A DNA stretch of 7,764 nucleotides from Synechococcaceae cyanobacterium RL_1_2 (GTDB lineage Bacteria; Cyanobacteriota; Cyanobacteriia; Cyanobacteriales; JAAUPO01): the NCBI GenBank assembly GCA_012033095.1, contig JAAUPO010000086.1, forward strand, positions 1 to 7,764. The letters are read 5' to 3'. The number at the start of each line of letters is the position of its first letter. Within the stretch, counting starts at the first letter, position 1. A program made the translations under genes and the position numbers. The notes beneath the pieces are model-generated. The model was not told the DNA's origin. It worked only from the letters and a program-made list of their open reading frames with translations, and searched no databases. This document shows, piece by piece, positions 1 through 6,335 of the stretch.

Positions 1-3
1 AAT

Positions 4-125
4 GTGTTTGAAAGCCCCTTGCCCCCAGTCTGGGGGAAATTACCTAAATTTTAAGCAATAAAGTTCGCTAAATTGGTGGATTTAGGGGGCGACTCCACAA
101 CATTTGATACTTTTCAAACACGTTC
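4..125. repeat. Small inverted-repeat element, family C
   Basis: A non-coding element of about 120 bp bounded by imperfect inverted repeats: GTGTTTGAAAG at 4-14 and CTTTTCAAACAC at 110-121. Its right part, from GATTTAGGGGGCGAC to CAAACACGTTCT, recurs almost unchanged at 7681-7728. It carries no reading frame, so it fits a MITE-like derivative mobilised in trans. It appears to sit inside a family B element whose right part resumes at about 126. The exact right boundary (121-127) is uncertain and no target duplication could be defined because the left flank is cut by the window edge. Confidence 0.55.
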
Positions 126-166
126 TTAGGATCAACGTTTTAATGCTAATTGATGACAATCCCTAG
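126..166 (+). repeat. Family B element, right part only
   Basis: The stretch from GGATCAACGTTTTAATG to GATGACAATCCCTAG matches the reverse complement of 4875-4914 nearly base for base. Only the outer third of the element is present. The remainder would lie left of the family C element at 4-125, outside the window, which is consistent with insertion of C into B. Confidence 0.55.
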
Positions 167-366
167 ATTAAATTCCAAAAAGTTTCCCATAAATTACTTG
201 GTGTTTTTAAGTCCACATTGATTTGTGGCCAGGCGAAAAAACTATAGGAACACAATGCAGTGCCGAACCAAACTAACCACAGGTTTGAACTTATTTGGAC
301 TTAGGTTGAGGGCTTTGGCCGTGTCTCCAAGACTGCTTGCCTGTTATCGCTAATCATTTACTCACA

Positions 367-969
367 ATGGTCATTGTTATGAAGATCAATTCCTCCTTTT
401 TGCCTTGGTATCGTTGGCTCAATAGTAACCTTGTGATTAGACTCCTAGAAACGGTACAAGACTTGATCGTTATTTGCCTCTGCGTCGGACTGTTTAGCTT
501 CATGGTGCTTCAGTTGCGGGAGATGGTGCTATCTTTATTACCCCCTTTGCAGTTTCAACCCGTAACTTCAGATATTTTATTTCTTCTGATTTTGGTGGAA
601 CTATTCCGTTTGCTCATCATTTATCTCCAAGAGCATCGCGTCTCGATCGGGGTAGCCGTAGAAGTATCCATTGTTTCTGTGTTGAGGGAAGTAATTGTAC
701 GGGGGGTTTTAGAGACACCGTGGGTACAAGTGCTAGTTACTTGCATTTTTCTCTTGGTGTTAGGGGCCTTACTGGTGATTCGAGTCTGGTTACCCCCCAC
801 CTTTGATGGCATTGATCCAGAAAATTTTATCTCCGCCCGTCACCGCTCACGTCATTCAGAGCCTGTAGGTTTAGATCCCGAAGAGCATGAGGAAAACCCA
901 AATGATACTTATCGCCATCTTGGGCACCGTAGTTTTGAAGTAGAACATGTAGCAGTTAAAGAAGGGTAG
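367..969 (+). CDS. PsiE-family inner membrane protein
   Basis: A 200-residue integral membrane protein resembling the PsiE (phosphate-starvation-inducible) family, whose biochemical role is not established. Four hydrophobic segments are visible, at roughly residues 32-54, 68-87, 92-114 and 119-142. The conserved family stretch between segments 2 and 3 is present (IIYLQEHRVSIGVAVEVSIV), followed by the LREVIVRG helix. After the last segment comes a hydrophilic, Glu- and His-rich tail of about 55 residues, longer than in short PsiE proteins and probably cytoplasmic. The start is uncertain. ATG 367 is chosen; ATG 379 gives MKINSSF and is equally possible, and a TTG at 337 is less likely. None has a clear ribosome binding site. 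I saw no convincing Pho-box direct repeat upstream, so phosphate control is not supported here. The gene appears monocistronic and intact. Confidence 0.75.
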   Translation: MVIVMKINSSFLPWYRWLNSNLVIRLLETVQDLIVICLCVGLFSFMVLQLREMVLSLLPPLQFQPVTSDILFLLILVELFRLLIIYLQEHRVSIGVAVEVSIVSVLREVIVRGVLETPWVQVLVTCIFLLVLGALLVIRVWLPPTFDGIDPENFISARHRSRHSEPVGLDPEEHEENPNDTYRHLGHRSFEVEHVAVKEG

Positions 970-978
970 CGATCGCTA
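967..978. repeat. HIP1 site within a 12-bp palindrome
   Basis: TAGCGATCGCTA is a perfect 12-bp palindrome containing the HIP1 octamer GCGATCGC. It overlaps the TAG stop codon of the psiE-like gene. Three further perfect HIP1 sites lie inside genes at 3538-3545, 4024-4031 and 4381-4388. HIP1 is a highly over-represented motif of many cyanobacterial genomes. Confidence 0.8.
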
Positions 979-1046
979 AAGCCATAGCTGCTAGTTAACC
1001 CATTGCTCAAACTCGCTTCATCACCCTAGAAAACTTTATTAATTAC

Positions 1047-1158
1047 AGGACTTACCCAAAAATCTCGATTCTGTCCTGGGAACCATAATGTTTGGGGACA
1101 ATTGTTCAAGCAAGCCCCCCCAAATTTGGAGGATTTAGGGGGCTTGGGCGTAAGTCCT
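1047..1158. mobile_element. MITE-like element, family A
   Basis: A 112-bp non-coding element with terminal inverted repeats: AGGACTTAC at 1047-1055 and GTAAGTCCT at 1150-1158. The core (CTGTCCTGGGAACCAT, then GTTTGGGGACAATTGTTCAAGCAAG, then a C-run and G-run that can pair) is shared with copies at 2851-2974 and 7597-7764. ATTA occurs just outside both ends, one base away on the left, a possible but imperfect target duplication. There is no transposase, so mobilisation would have to be in trans. Confidence 0.7.
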
Positions 1159-1242
1159 ATTAGCTAAGGATTTCAGTTTAAAACTATATTTTCTGAACCT
1201 GGCTCAGGATCAACGTTTTAAGGATAATGGATGACACGCCCT
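1159..1242 (+). repeat. Family B element, partial copy
   Basis: The run TTAGCTAAGGATTTCAGTTT, then AACTATA, CTGAACCTGGCTCAGGATCAACG and a degenerate GGATGACACGCCCTA end, matches the reverse complement of 4880-4964. It directly abuts the family A element at 1047-1158, so the distal arm of this copy is missing or was displaced by the family A insertion. Confidence 0.6.
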
Positions 1243-1269
1243 AATTCTTATTAATTCTTAAAATCAATA

Positions 1270-1290
1270 TTGGTAATTGGTAATTGGTAA
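1270..1290. repeat. Heptanucleotide tandem repeat (TTGGTAA)x3
   Basis: Three perfect head-to-tail copies of TTGGTAA end immediately before the stop codon of the rhodanese gene. Such short tandemly repeated heptamers are typical of cyanobacterial intergenic DNA. Copy number may vary between strains. Confidence 0.85.
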
Positions 1291-1292
1291 TT

Positions 1293-1824
1293 TTAAGATT
1301 TTTGGTTATAGGGTAGTTGTGCCAACAAGCTCGCCATGGCACAGGTATTAGTAACTCCAGCAAACAACAATCCTCCCCCGACAAATCCACTCAAAAAGAG
1401 AAATTTAGGGGATACCGTTGCACCCAAAATTGTGCCAATTAAAACTAAAGAACCCGCAATCATTTGCACTTGGCGCATGATACTAATGGGGGCTTTTTTA
1501 TTGACCAGGGTAGGCAACTTGACTTGCTTCCATTGGTTCAATCCTCCCTGTAGGTGAATTACTTCCTCATGGCCAGCCTCTAACAATTTACGAGCAGCTT
1601 GGCCCGATCGATTACTACTTTGACAACACAACACTAAAATTTTCCTGCTGTATCAGGTAAATTTTCGCTATCTAGTTTAGATAGGGGATGACAGTTGCAT
1701 CAGGGATTCTTTCCCCCGCAAATTCTGAAATTTCTCTGACATCCATAAGATAGACGCGATCATTATCTAACCATTGCTTGAGGGTCAGGGGATCTACTTC
1801 TTTTAATCGCTGAACAGTGGTCAT
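1293..1824 (-). CDS. YgaP-like rhodanese/DUF2892 protein (frameshifted)
   Basis: A membrane-anchored sulfurtransferase, 177 residues once repaired. An N-terminal rhodanese domain (residues 1-105) is followed by a DUF2892 domain with two membrane segments (about 122-140 and 142-160) and the typical ending TNTCAMASLLAQLPYN. The active loop CQSSNRSG gives catalytic Cys68 in the C-x4-R pattern. Rhodaneses move sulfane sulfur from thiosulfate, persulfides or similar donors; the true donor is unknown. The ATG at 1822-1824 gives MTTVQRLKEVDPLTL. The frame is broken twice. One base is missing near 1682, where CCCTATCT should read CCC TTA TCT. One is missing near 1640-1643, where GGAAAATTTTAG should read GGA AAA ATT TTA. 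Read literally, only residues 1-49 or an internal GTG fragment from 1634 would be made. It is divergent from cysH, with 149 bp between starts. Domain assignment is firm; whether the breaks are real is not. Confidence 0.8.
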
Positions 1825-1846
1825 GGCTTATTCTTCGCTATACAGT

Positions 1847-1876
1847 TATATAGTAATTGGTCGTGATTATATTATA
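1847..1876. promoter_or_regulatory. AT-rich imperfect palindrome, possible operator
   Basis: TATATAGTAAT and ATTATATTATA form arms matching at 8 of 11 positions around an 8-bp spacer, in the middle of the divergent rhodanese/cysH promoter region. It resembles the AT-rich dyads bound by ArsR-type sulfur or metal sensors that often control rhodanese/DUF2892 genes. The AT-rich arms could equally be promoter -10 elements. No regulator is encoded in the window. Confidence 0.3.
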
Positions 1877-1936
1877 GCGCATCTTTTTGAAGGGTTATTA
1901 CTAAATCCATCAGAACTCCACCAATCCATTAAAATT

Positions 1937-1961
1937 AGGAGTTGAAGTAATGCCCAACTAA
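1937..1961 (+). promoter_or_regulatory. Strong RBS and three-codon leader ORF before cysH
   Basis: AGGAG at 1937-1941 lies 8 bases before ATG 1950, which opens only M-P-N-stop. Its TAA overlaps another ATG at 1961 (TAATG), which opens an eight-codon frame ending at 1987, past the cysH start at 1974. The AGGAG is too far (32 bases) to serve the cysH ATG directly. ATG 1950 is in frame with cysH, so a base error or start misassignment could also explain it. Confidence 0.35.
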
Positions 1962-1973
1962 TGCACCTCAACT

Positions 1974-2749
1974 ATGCCTATCCTTAATCTCCATACTTCT
2001 ACCTCCACCGTTAATCAGTCTTTAAACCTTCACGCGATCAATGAACAACTTGCCCACGCCTCCGCTGCAGAAATTGTTAGTTGGGCTGATCAAACTTTTG
2101 GAGAGGGTTTGGTAATGAGTACTAGTTTTGGCATTCAGTCGGCGGTGATGTTGCATTTAGTCACCCAGGTAGTACCCCATATTCCTATCATTGGGTGGAC
2201 ACGGGCTATTTACCTGAAGCCACCTATAAGTTTGCAGAGGAGTTAACCACCCGGCTTAACTTGAATATGAAGGTGTATCAGTCCTCCATCTCCCCAGCAA
2301 GGATGGAGGCTCTTTATGGCAAACTTTGGGAGCAAAAAGAACTGGAAGCCCTCAATCAATACGATCGCATTCGTAAAGTGGAACCAATGCAACGGGCATT
2401 AAAAGACCTAGGAGCGACGGCGTGGTTAGCAGGTTTACGGAGTAATCAAACGGATCACCGTAAAGGTTTGGGCATTGTCGGCAAACAAGGGAAACAATAT
2501 AAGGTACATCCCATTTTGACGTGGCACTCCCGCACCATCTATGAATATTTAACTACCCATGACCTGCCCTACCATCCTTACTTTGATTTGGGTTATGTTA
2601 CCGTCGGGGATTGGCATTCTAGTCGGCCCCTAACCGCTGATGACAGTGATGAGCGGGATACCCGTTTCCACGGTTTAAAACAGGAATGTGGTTTACATTT
2701 GCCCTCTACCCCAGAAGAATCCCAAAGTTTAGATTCTAGCTATTTATAA
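1974..2749 (+). CDS. cysH: PAPS reductase, thioredoxin-type (frameshifted)
   Basis: Reduces 3'-phosphoadenylyl sulfate (PAPS) to sulfite with thioredoxin, in cytoplasmic assimilatory sulfate reduction. The repaired protein has 258 residues, normal for the family. The PP-loop is [13 protein letters not shown] (48-60), followed by [12 protein letters not shown] (74-85), [10 protein letters not shown] (130-139), [14 protein letters not shown] and GDWHSSRP. The catalytic cysteine (about 239) lies in the near-terminal motif QECGLHL. The Cys pairs that bind the 4Fe-4S cluster of APS reductases are absent: YDRIRKVEP stands where those have CCxxRKxxP. This supports PAPS rather than APS as substrate. 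One T is missing at about 2191: ATCATTGGGTGGAC should read ATC ATT TGG GTG GAC, which restores IIWVDTGY. Read literally, translation ends at 2246 and no active enzyme results. The start at ATG 1974 lacks a close ribosome binding site. Identity is firm; the gene's functional state is uncertain. Confidence 0.9.
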
Positions 2750-2850
2750 TGCTCGCGGCCGTGGAAACACGGGTAATCTTGTCCCCTGGCCTAACTTATC
2801 TTCAATACCTTTTTAATCACCCAACTAAATGTTTTTAACGGTTTTGGAGA

Positions 2851-2974
2851 CATGACTTACGCAAAAATTTTGATTCTGTCTTGAGAACCATGATGTTTTG
2901 GGACATTTGGGGACAATCGTTCAAGCAAGAAGTCCCCTAACTTTGGAAGATTTAGGGCTTGTGCGTAAGTCCTA
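2851..2974. mobile_element. MITE-like element, family A, with 5-bp direct flank
   Basis: A 124-bp non-coding copy with ends CATGACTTACGCA and TGCGTAAGTCCTA, inverted apart from the outer mismatches. GGAGA flanks it on both sides (2846-2850 and 2975-2979), fitting a 5-bp target duplication. Compared with the copy at 1047 it has an internal duplication-like expansion (GGGACATTTGGGGACAAT), and its C-run/G-run pair is eroded. There is no coding capacity. Confidence 0.7.
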
Positions 2975-2979
2975 GGAGA

Positions 2980-3419
2980 GTTTAAGATTGCTGAAATTTA
3001 ATGCCCATGGAAAAAATGTGACTCCTGATAAAAGTTTTAATTAATTCCCTAGAGTTTTTCGGCGTTGCTCAAGGAAAAGATGAAAGTTTAGGGCAAAAAT
3101 TCTAAGGAAGTGTATTTGGCAAAATTTTTAAAACCGATCCATTTTTATAGTCTTTTGGAATAATTGTGGCAAATAAATAGAGCTGAAATCAGTCTATGGT
3201 CAGGAACAAAAATCCCATCCTAAATCCCATTGACTATAAATTCATCCCTACATTAATCAACGCTATTTTGGTAGTCCTATACAAGTAAGGGCTAGGAAGA
3301 TTAAACCCCTTGATAATCAATTATCCTGGGTCTAAATATCCTTACAGCTTTAGCACTACCGCTATTTTTTTCTAAATCTCACCCTTGACTAAAAATCAAA
3401 ACTGGGGTGATTTCTTAAG
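2980..3419. other. Intergenic stretch without a recognisable gene
   Basis: Between the family A element and the 3' end of the leftward gene at 3420. I see no start-plus-frame of plausible coding character on either strand, no tRNA-like cloverleaf and no clear promoter. A possible weak hairpin (TCACCC at 3379-3384 with GGGTGA at 3405-3410, 20-base loop) lies just beyond the stop of the leftward gene. It lacks a U-run in that direction, so it is not called a terminator. Confidence 0.5.
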
Positions 3420-4133
3420 CTAAACAGTGCTAGGAGTGATAACACAGCTAGAGGGAATAAATAGTTCTTGAATGGGTTTATCTAAAATACAATGCCAATG
3501 GCAGGTATAAAGATCTGGTTGTTGGATGCCAATGCTGGCGATCGCGGGGGCAGCCGGGAAGGGCCACAGACGATCAAACACGACTTGCTTGGTATGGATT
3601 TGGAATTGCAAGAGATAAACTCCTCGTTTCGCCTCCAGGTGTTGCAGCAGTTGGTAACCAAGGTTATACAGAGGTTGGCGAATTACGTCCGGGAGATCTA
3701 AAGGTTGACGATAGGAATTGGGCATAAAGTCCTCCTCAATCACTTCCCCATATAAATTTCCCTTGCTAGTGCAGACAATCGGTAGCCAAAAGGTACCTAA
3801 TTGTTGTTCATCCTGTAATACCCACATCCCTAGTTGGGTCTGTACCCAATGGCGCAATTCATGGATTCTTTGGCAATTTTGAAATAAAGCCTGTTCTTCA
3901 AATTCAAAATTATCGGCTAATTTCGGTAATTGGAGGGTTAACGGACACAGGATATCATCCGATCGCAGGGTAAAATTTTTAGTAATTAGGGGAGATACCA
4001 CCTGATAATCGTGGCCCGTTGCCGCGATCGCTTGGGTAAAAGCAGAAACCATTCTGTCGGCAGAAGGGGAAGAGGCCACAACTTCACCTTGATGATTTAG
4101 GTGGGCATTAGCAACAATAATGACTCTAGACAT
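3420..4133 (-). CDS. Conserved-looking protein of unknown function
   Basis: A 237-residue soluble protein that I cannot assign to a family. The start is taken at ATG 4133 (MSRVIIVANAHLNHQG), because it overlaps the upstream coiled-coil gene by 8 bp (AATGTCTAG), a common translational-coupling arrangement. A longer frame from GTG 4202 would overlap that gene heavily and adds an implausible N-terminus. The N-terminus looks like a beta strand followed by a loop (VIIVANAHL). The C-terminal half holds GVYLLQFQIHTKQVVFDRLW, followed by PFPAAPAIASIG and CHWHCIL. This layout is faintly reminiscent of the C-terminal sheet of ATP-grasp enzymes, but no complete set of nucleotide or metal ligands is evident, so that is a guess only. 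There is no signal peptide or membrane segment. The gene is intact, unlike its partner. Confidence 0.75.
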   Translation of the reverse strand: MSRVIIVANAHLNHQGEVVASSPSADRMVSAFTQAIAATGHDYQVVSPLITKNFTLRSDDILCPLTLQLPKLADNFEFEEQALFQNCQRIHELRHWVQTQLGMWVLQDEQQLGTFWLPIVCTSKGNLYGEVIEEDFMPNSYRQPLDLPDVIRQPLYNLGYQLLQHLEAKRGVYLLQFQIHTKQVVFDRLWPFPAAPAIASIGIQQPDLYTCHWHCILDKPIQELFIPSSCVITPSTV

Positions 4134-4682
4134 TACCAAAACTAGGAATAGGGTCTTGCAGGGAGTCCATTTGATCGAAGTTAGGTAAACGAATTTGGGC
4201 ACTGGAGTTAAGGCGGCTACGTACGGCTAGACGGTAACTCACACTTTGTAATTCTGCATGGAGTTGACGGTTTTCCCGTTGGAGTTGCTCCACCTTAGTT
4301 TTGATTGGGATCATTCTTTGGGCAAACTTTTCTTTATAAATCTTAGGTAATTCCTGTACCACTTGCTCTAACATCCGGGAGCGATCGCTAAGCTCCTGTA
4401 CCGATGTCTCAATTGATAAATATCCGTATCCCGATTGGAAATTTGTTCCTGATAAAATTTAACCTGTTCTTCCATTTCTTCCATTTGCTCGCGCAACAAC
4501 TGGAATTCTTCTTGGTGACTTTGTGTGGCTTCCGGTTGAGGAACATAGCTAGCATTTCCTTTCACCAAACGAAATAATTCCTGGGAAAGTTGCTGCACTA
4601 GTTGATCCCTTAGTTCTAGCTCTGACTTTAACCGAGAAACTTCTTGGTTTAAGTTCTGGATTTGCTGCTGTGGTTGACTCAC
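4126..4682 (-). CDS. Coiled-coil protein (frameshifted)
   Basis: About 185 residues once repaired, dominated by two Gln/Glu/Leu-rich heptad regions. The first (QIQNLNQEVSRLKSEL to LFRLVKG, then QLLREQMEEMEEQVKFYQEQI) is followed by DIYQLRQSVQELSDRSRMLEQVVQEL after repair. The second runs from KVEQLQRENRQLHAELQSV. The tail is short, polar and Pro/Asp-rich. There are no membrane segments and no catalytic motif; the function is unknown and a structural or partner-binding role is likely. One base is missing near 4405: TTGAGACATCGGTACAG should read TTG AGA CAA TCG GTA CAG, which joins the two heptad regions in phase. GTG 4682 is preferred as start because GGAG lies 12 bases upstream; TTG 4700 would add MESLFI. 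Its stop overlaps the ATG of the 237-residue protein, so the two probably act together. Confidence 0.75.
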
Positions 4683-4700
4683 GATAAATAATGACTCCAA

Positions 4701-4874
4701 AGGTTCGGATTATGCTTCTGAAGACAGCTAACTAATTACTTTTAAGGTTAAGTTAACACAATTTATAGGGAAAATTTTATTTGCCTGGAGGTTTAAATCA
4801 TTTTTGTTAGAGAATTTAATATATTTTTGCCCTAACGTTCTAAGTGTAGAAAATTTTTGCGAAAAACCCAACTA
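4701..4874. other. AT-rich upstream region of the coiled-coil/unknown unit
   Basis: Leader and presumed promoter of the leftward coiled-coil gene. It is very AT-rich, with several TATA-like hexamers on the minus strand (for example in CCCTATAAATTGTG near 4762), but no -10/-35 pair stands out. No reading frame is supported. Confidence 0.4.
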
Positions 4875-4996
4875 CTAGGGAGTGTCATCAATTAGCATTA
4901 AAACGTTGATTCTGAGGCAGGTTCAGCAAGTATAGTTTTAAAAACTGAAATTCTTAGCTAAGAAGAGTTTCAGGTTTAAATGATGACAAACCCTGG
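4875..4996 (-). mobile_element. MITE-like element, family B, complete copy
   Basis: A 122-bp non-coding element with inverted ends: CTAGGGAGTGTCATCA at 4875-4890 and TGATGACAAACCCTGG at 4981-4996, matching at 13 of 16 positions. Its body contains AAAACGTTGAT and TTCAGCAAGTATAGTTTT, and partial copies occur at 126-166 and 1159-1242 in the opposite orientation. No target duplication is clear (flanks ACTA and ATCA). It lies between two leftward gene units, beyond the 3' end of the glycosyltransferase. Confidence 0.65.
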
Positions 4997-5053
4997 ATCA
5001 GTCCCTTGGCCATGAAGAATTGAATTGTGAGCAAAGGTAGCCCATGGATCTAG

Positions 5054-6311
5054 TTAGTTAAGTACGCGATCGACTAAATCTGCATAGCCCTTGGCTTGTT
5101 TTTCTAGGCTGAATTCCTGTTCTACCTTTGCCCTTGCCTTAAGGGAAAATTGTTGCCGATACTCTGCACTGTTCAGAATCAAATCTATGCCAGTGGCGAG
5201 ATCATTTGTGTTAAAAGGTTCGGCTAAATAGCCATTTTCCTTATGATCAATCATATCTGGCATCCCACCGATGTTAAAGGCTACACAGGGCGTGCCACTG
5301 GCCATGGCTTCAATAATGGTATTGGGCAAGTTATCTTGGGTAGAGGGGAGGATAAATACATCCGCTGCCGCATAAATTAATGACAGGGTAATGTCATCAC
5401 CAAAGGAGCCAAGGTAATGGCATTTGAATCCTAAATCAGGGGGGTTTAACGGACGGGAAGCACCAAAAATAACTATTTCGACATCATCCTGATGGCCATA
5501 TTGCTTACTTAATTGCTCGATCGCGGGTTTGAGCAAATGAAAACCTTTCCGGGTATCTTTAGTGGCGATGAGGGAACCAAACAGAATTATTTTTTTATTT
5601 TGGGGTAAACCAACAATGGAACGGGCAATTGCTTGATCCGTCGGCTGATAAACGTCTAAATTAAAGCCATTGGGAATTACTTCGATCGGGAGGTGATTAA
5701 ATAGGGCACTAGCTTGGGCACAACGGGCTAACCATTTACTGGGGGAAACGATCGTGAGGTTTAAGTTTTGCCAAGCCTTAGCTTTGCGTTGCCAGATCCA
5801 ATGGGATAAATCTTTCTGCTTATGGCTTGTTAATTCTGGACAAGCACCACAAACACTTTCATAGCGATGGCAATCCCCACTGTAATGACAACCGCCAGTA
5901 AAAGGGCCACATATCATGTAAAGTCCAAATGATGGGCCGATTAAACTGAGCTAGGGTTTCAATCCGTAAAAAACTATTATTGACCCAATGTAAATTAATG
6001 ACATCGGGATTAATCTGATCAATGGTTTGGGCTAATTTTTCTGGGAGCCAAGCTGGGGAAAAATAGGATTTTTGTTGGGGATATAGCTTTAATGGTGTTT
6101 GACCTAACACTTGCCGAAAACCAAGAATCATTTTGTTAGTACCAGAAACACTGGATTTACCCACCACGGATTCATAATCACTTTGTTTATCCTGCACAAG
6201 CATCTGGGAGGCTAAACGATCGCTGTTGCCTAGGCCTTGGTGTAATCTAAATGCCGCCCTTCCCGCACCACCAATCAAATCATTGGCACTAATAATTAAA
6301 ATTTTTTTCAT
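5054..6311 (-). CDS. Family 4 glycosyltransferase, WcaC-like (frameshifted)
   Basis: A GT-B fold glycosyltransferase of the GT4 type, 418 residues once repaired, likely transferring a nucleotide-sugar residue onto an exopolysaccharide or surface glycan; donor and acceptor are unknown. The N-terminal domain has MKKILIISANDLIGGAGRAA with the Gly-rich loop (14-17), then NPDVINLHW and TLHDMWPFTGGCHYSGDC (130-147). This leads into a C-x5-C-x6-C-x2-C cluster typical of WcaC-like enzymes. The donor-binding domain carries VIPNGFN, a KGFHLL lysine loop, and D-x7-E (D326, E334) in QDNLPNTIIEAMASGTP. One extra base in the A-run at 5900-5903 (TTTT instead of TTT on the coding strand) breaks the frame after WPF. 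The start at ATG 6311 is chosen; a TTG at 6326 adds only NYKH. It begins 24 bp after the sulfotransferase stop, so the two are probably co-transcribed. Confidence 0.85.
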
Positions 6312-6335
6312 ATGTTTATAATTCAAGGGGCGAGC

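Noticed and set aside
280..336. Pho box upstream of the PsiE-family gene
   Set aside because: Only one loose CTTAGGTT-like octamer is seen, without the tandem spacing expected of a Pho box.
621..812. 63-codon minus-strand frame
   Set aside because: Lies wholly inside the psiE-like gene in antisense; its composition reflects the antisense of membrane codons and it has no motif.
1336..1557. 73-codon plus-strand frame
   Set aside because: Antisense shadow of the DUF2892 and rhodanese coding sequence.
3492..3701. 69-codon plus-strand frame
   Set aside because: Antisense of the 237-residue protein gene, which has the better start, length and coupling.
4133..4202. Longer N-terminus for the 237-residue protein from GTG 4202
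   Set aside because: It would lie almost wholly inside the coiled-coil gene; the ATG at 4133 with an 8-bp overlap is the more natural start.
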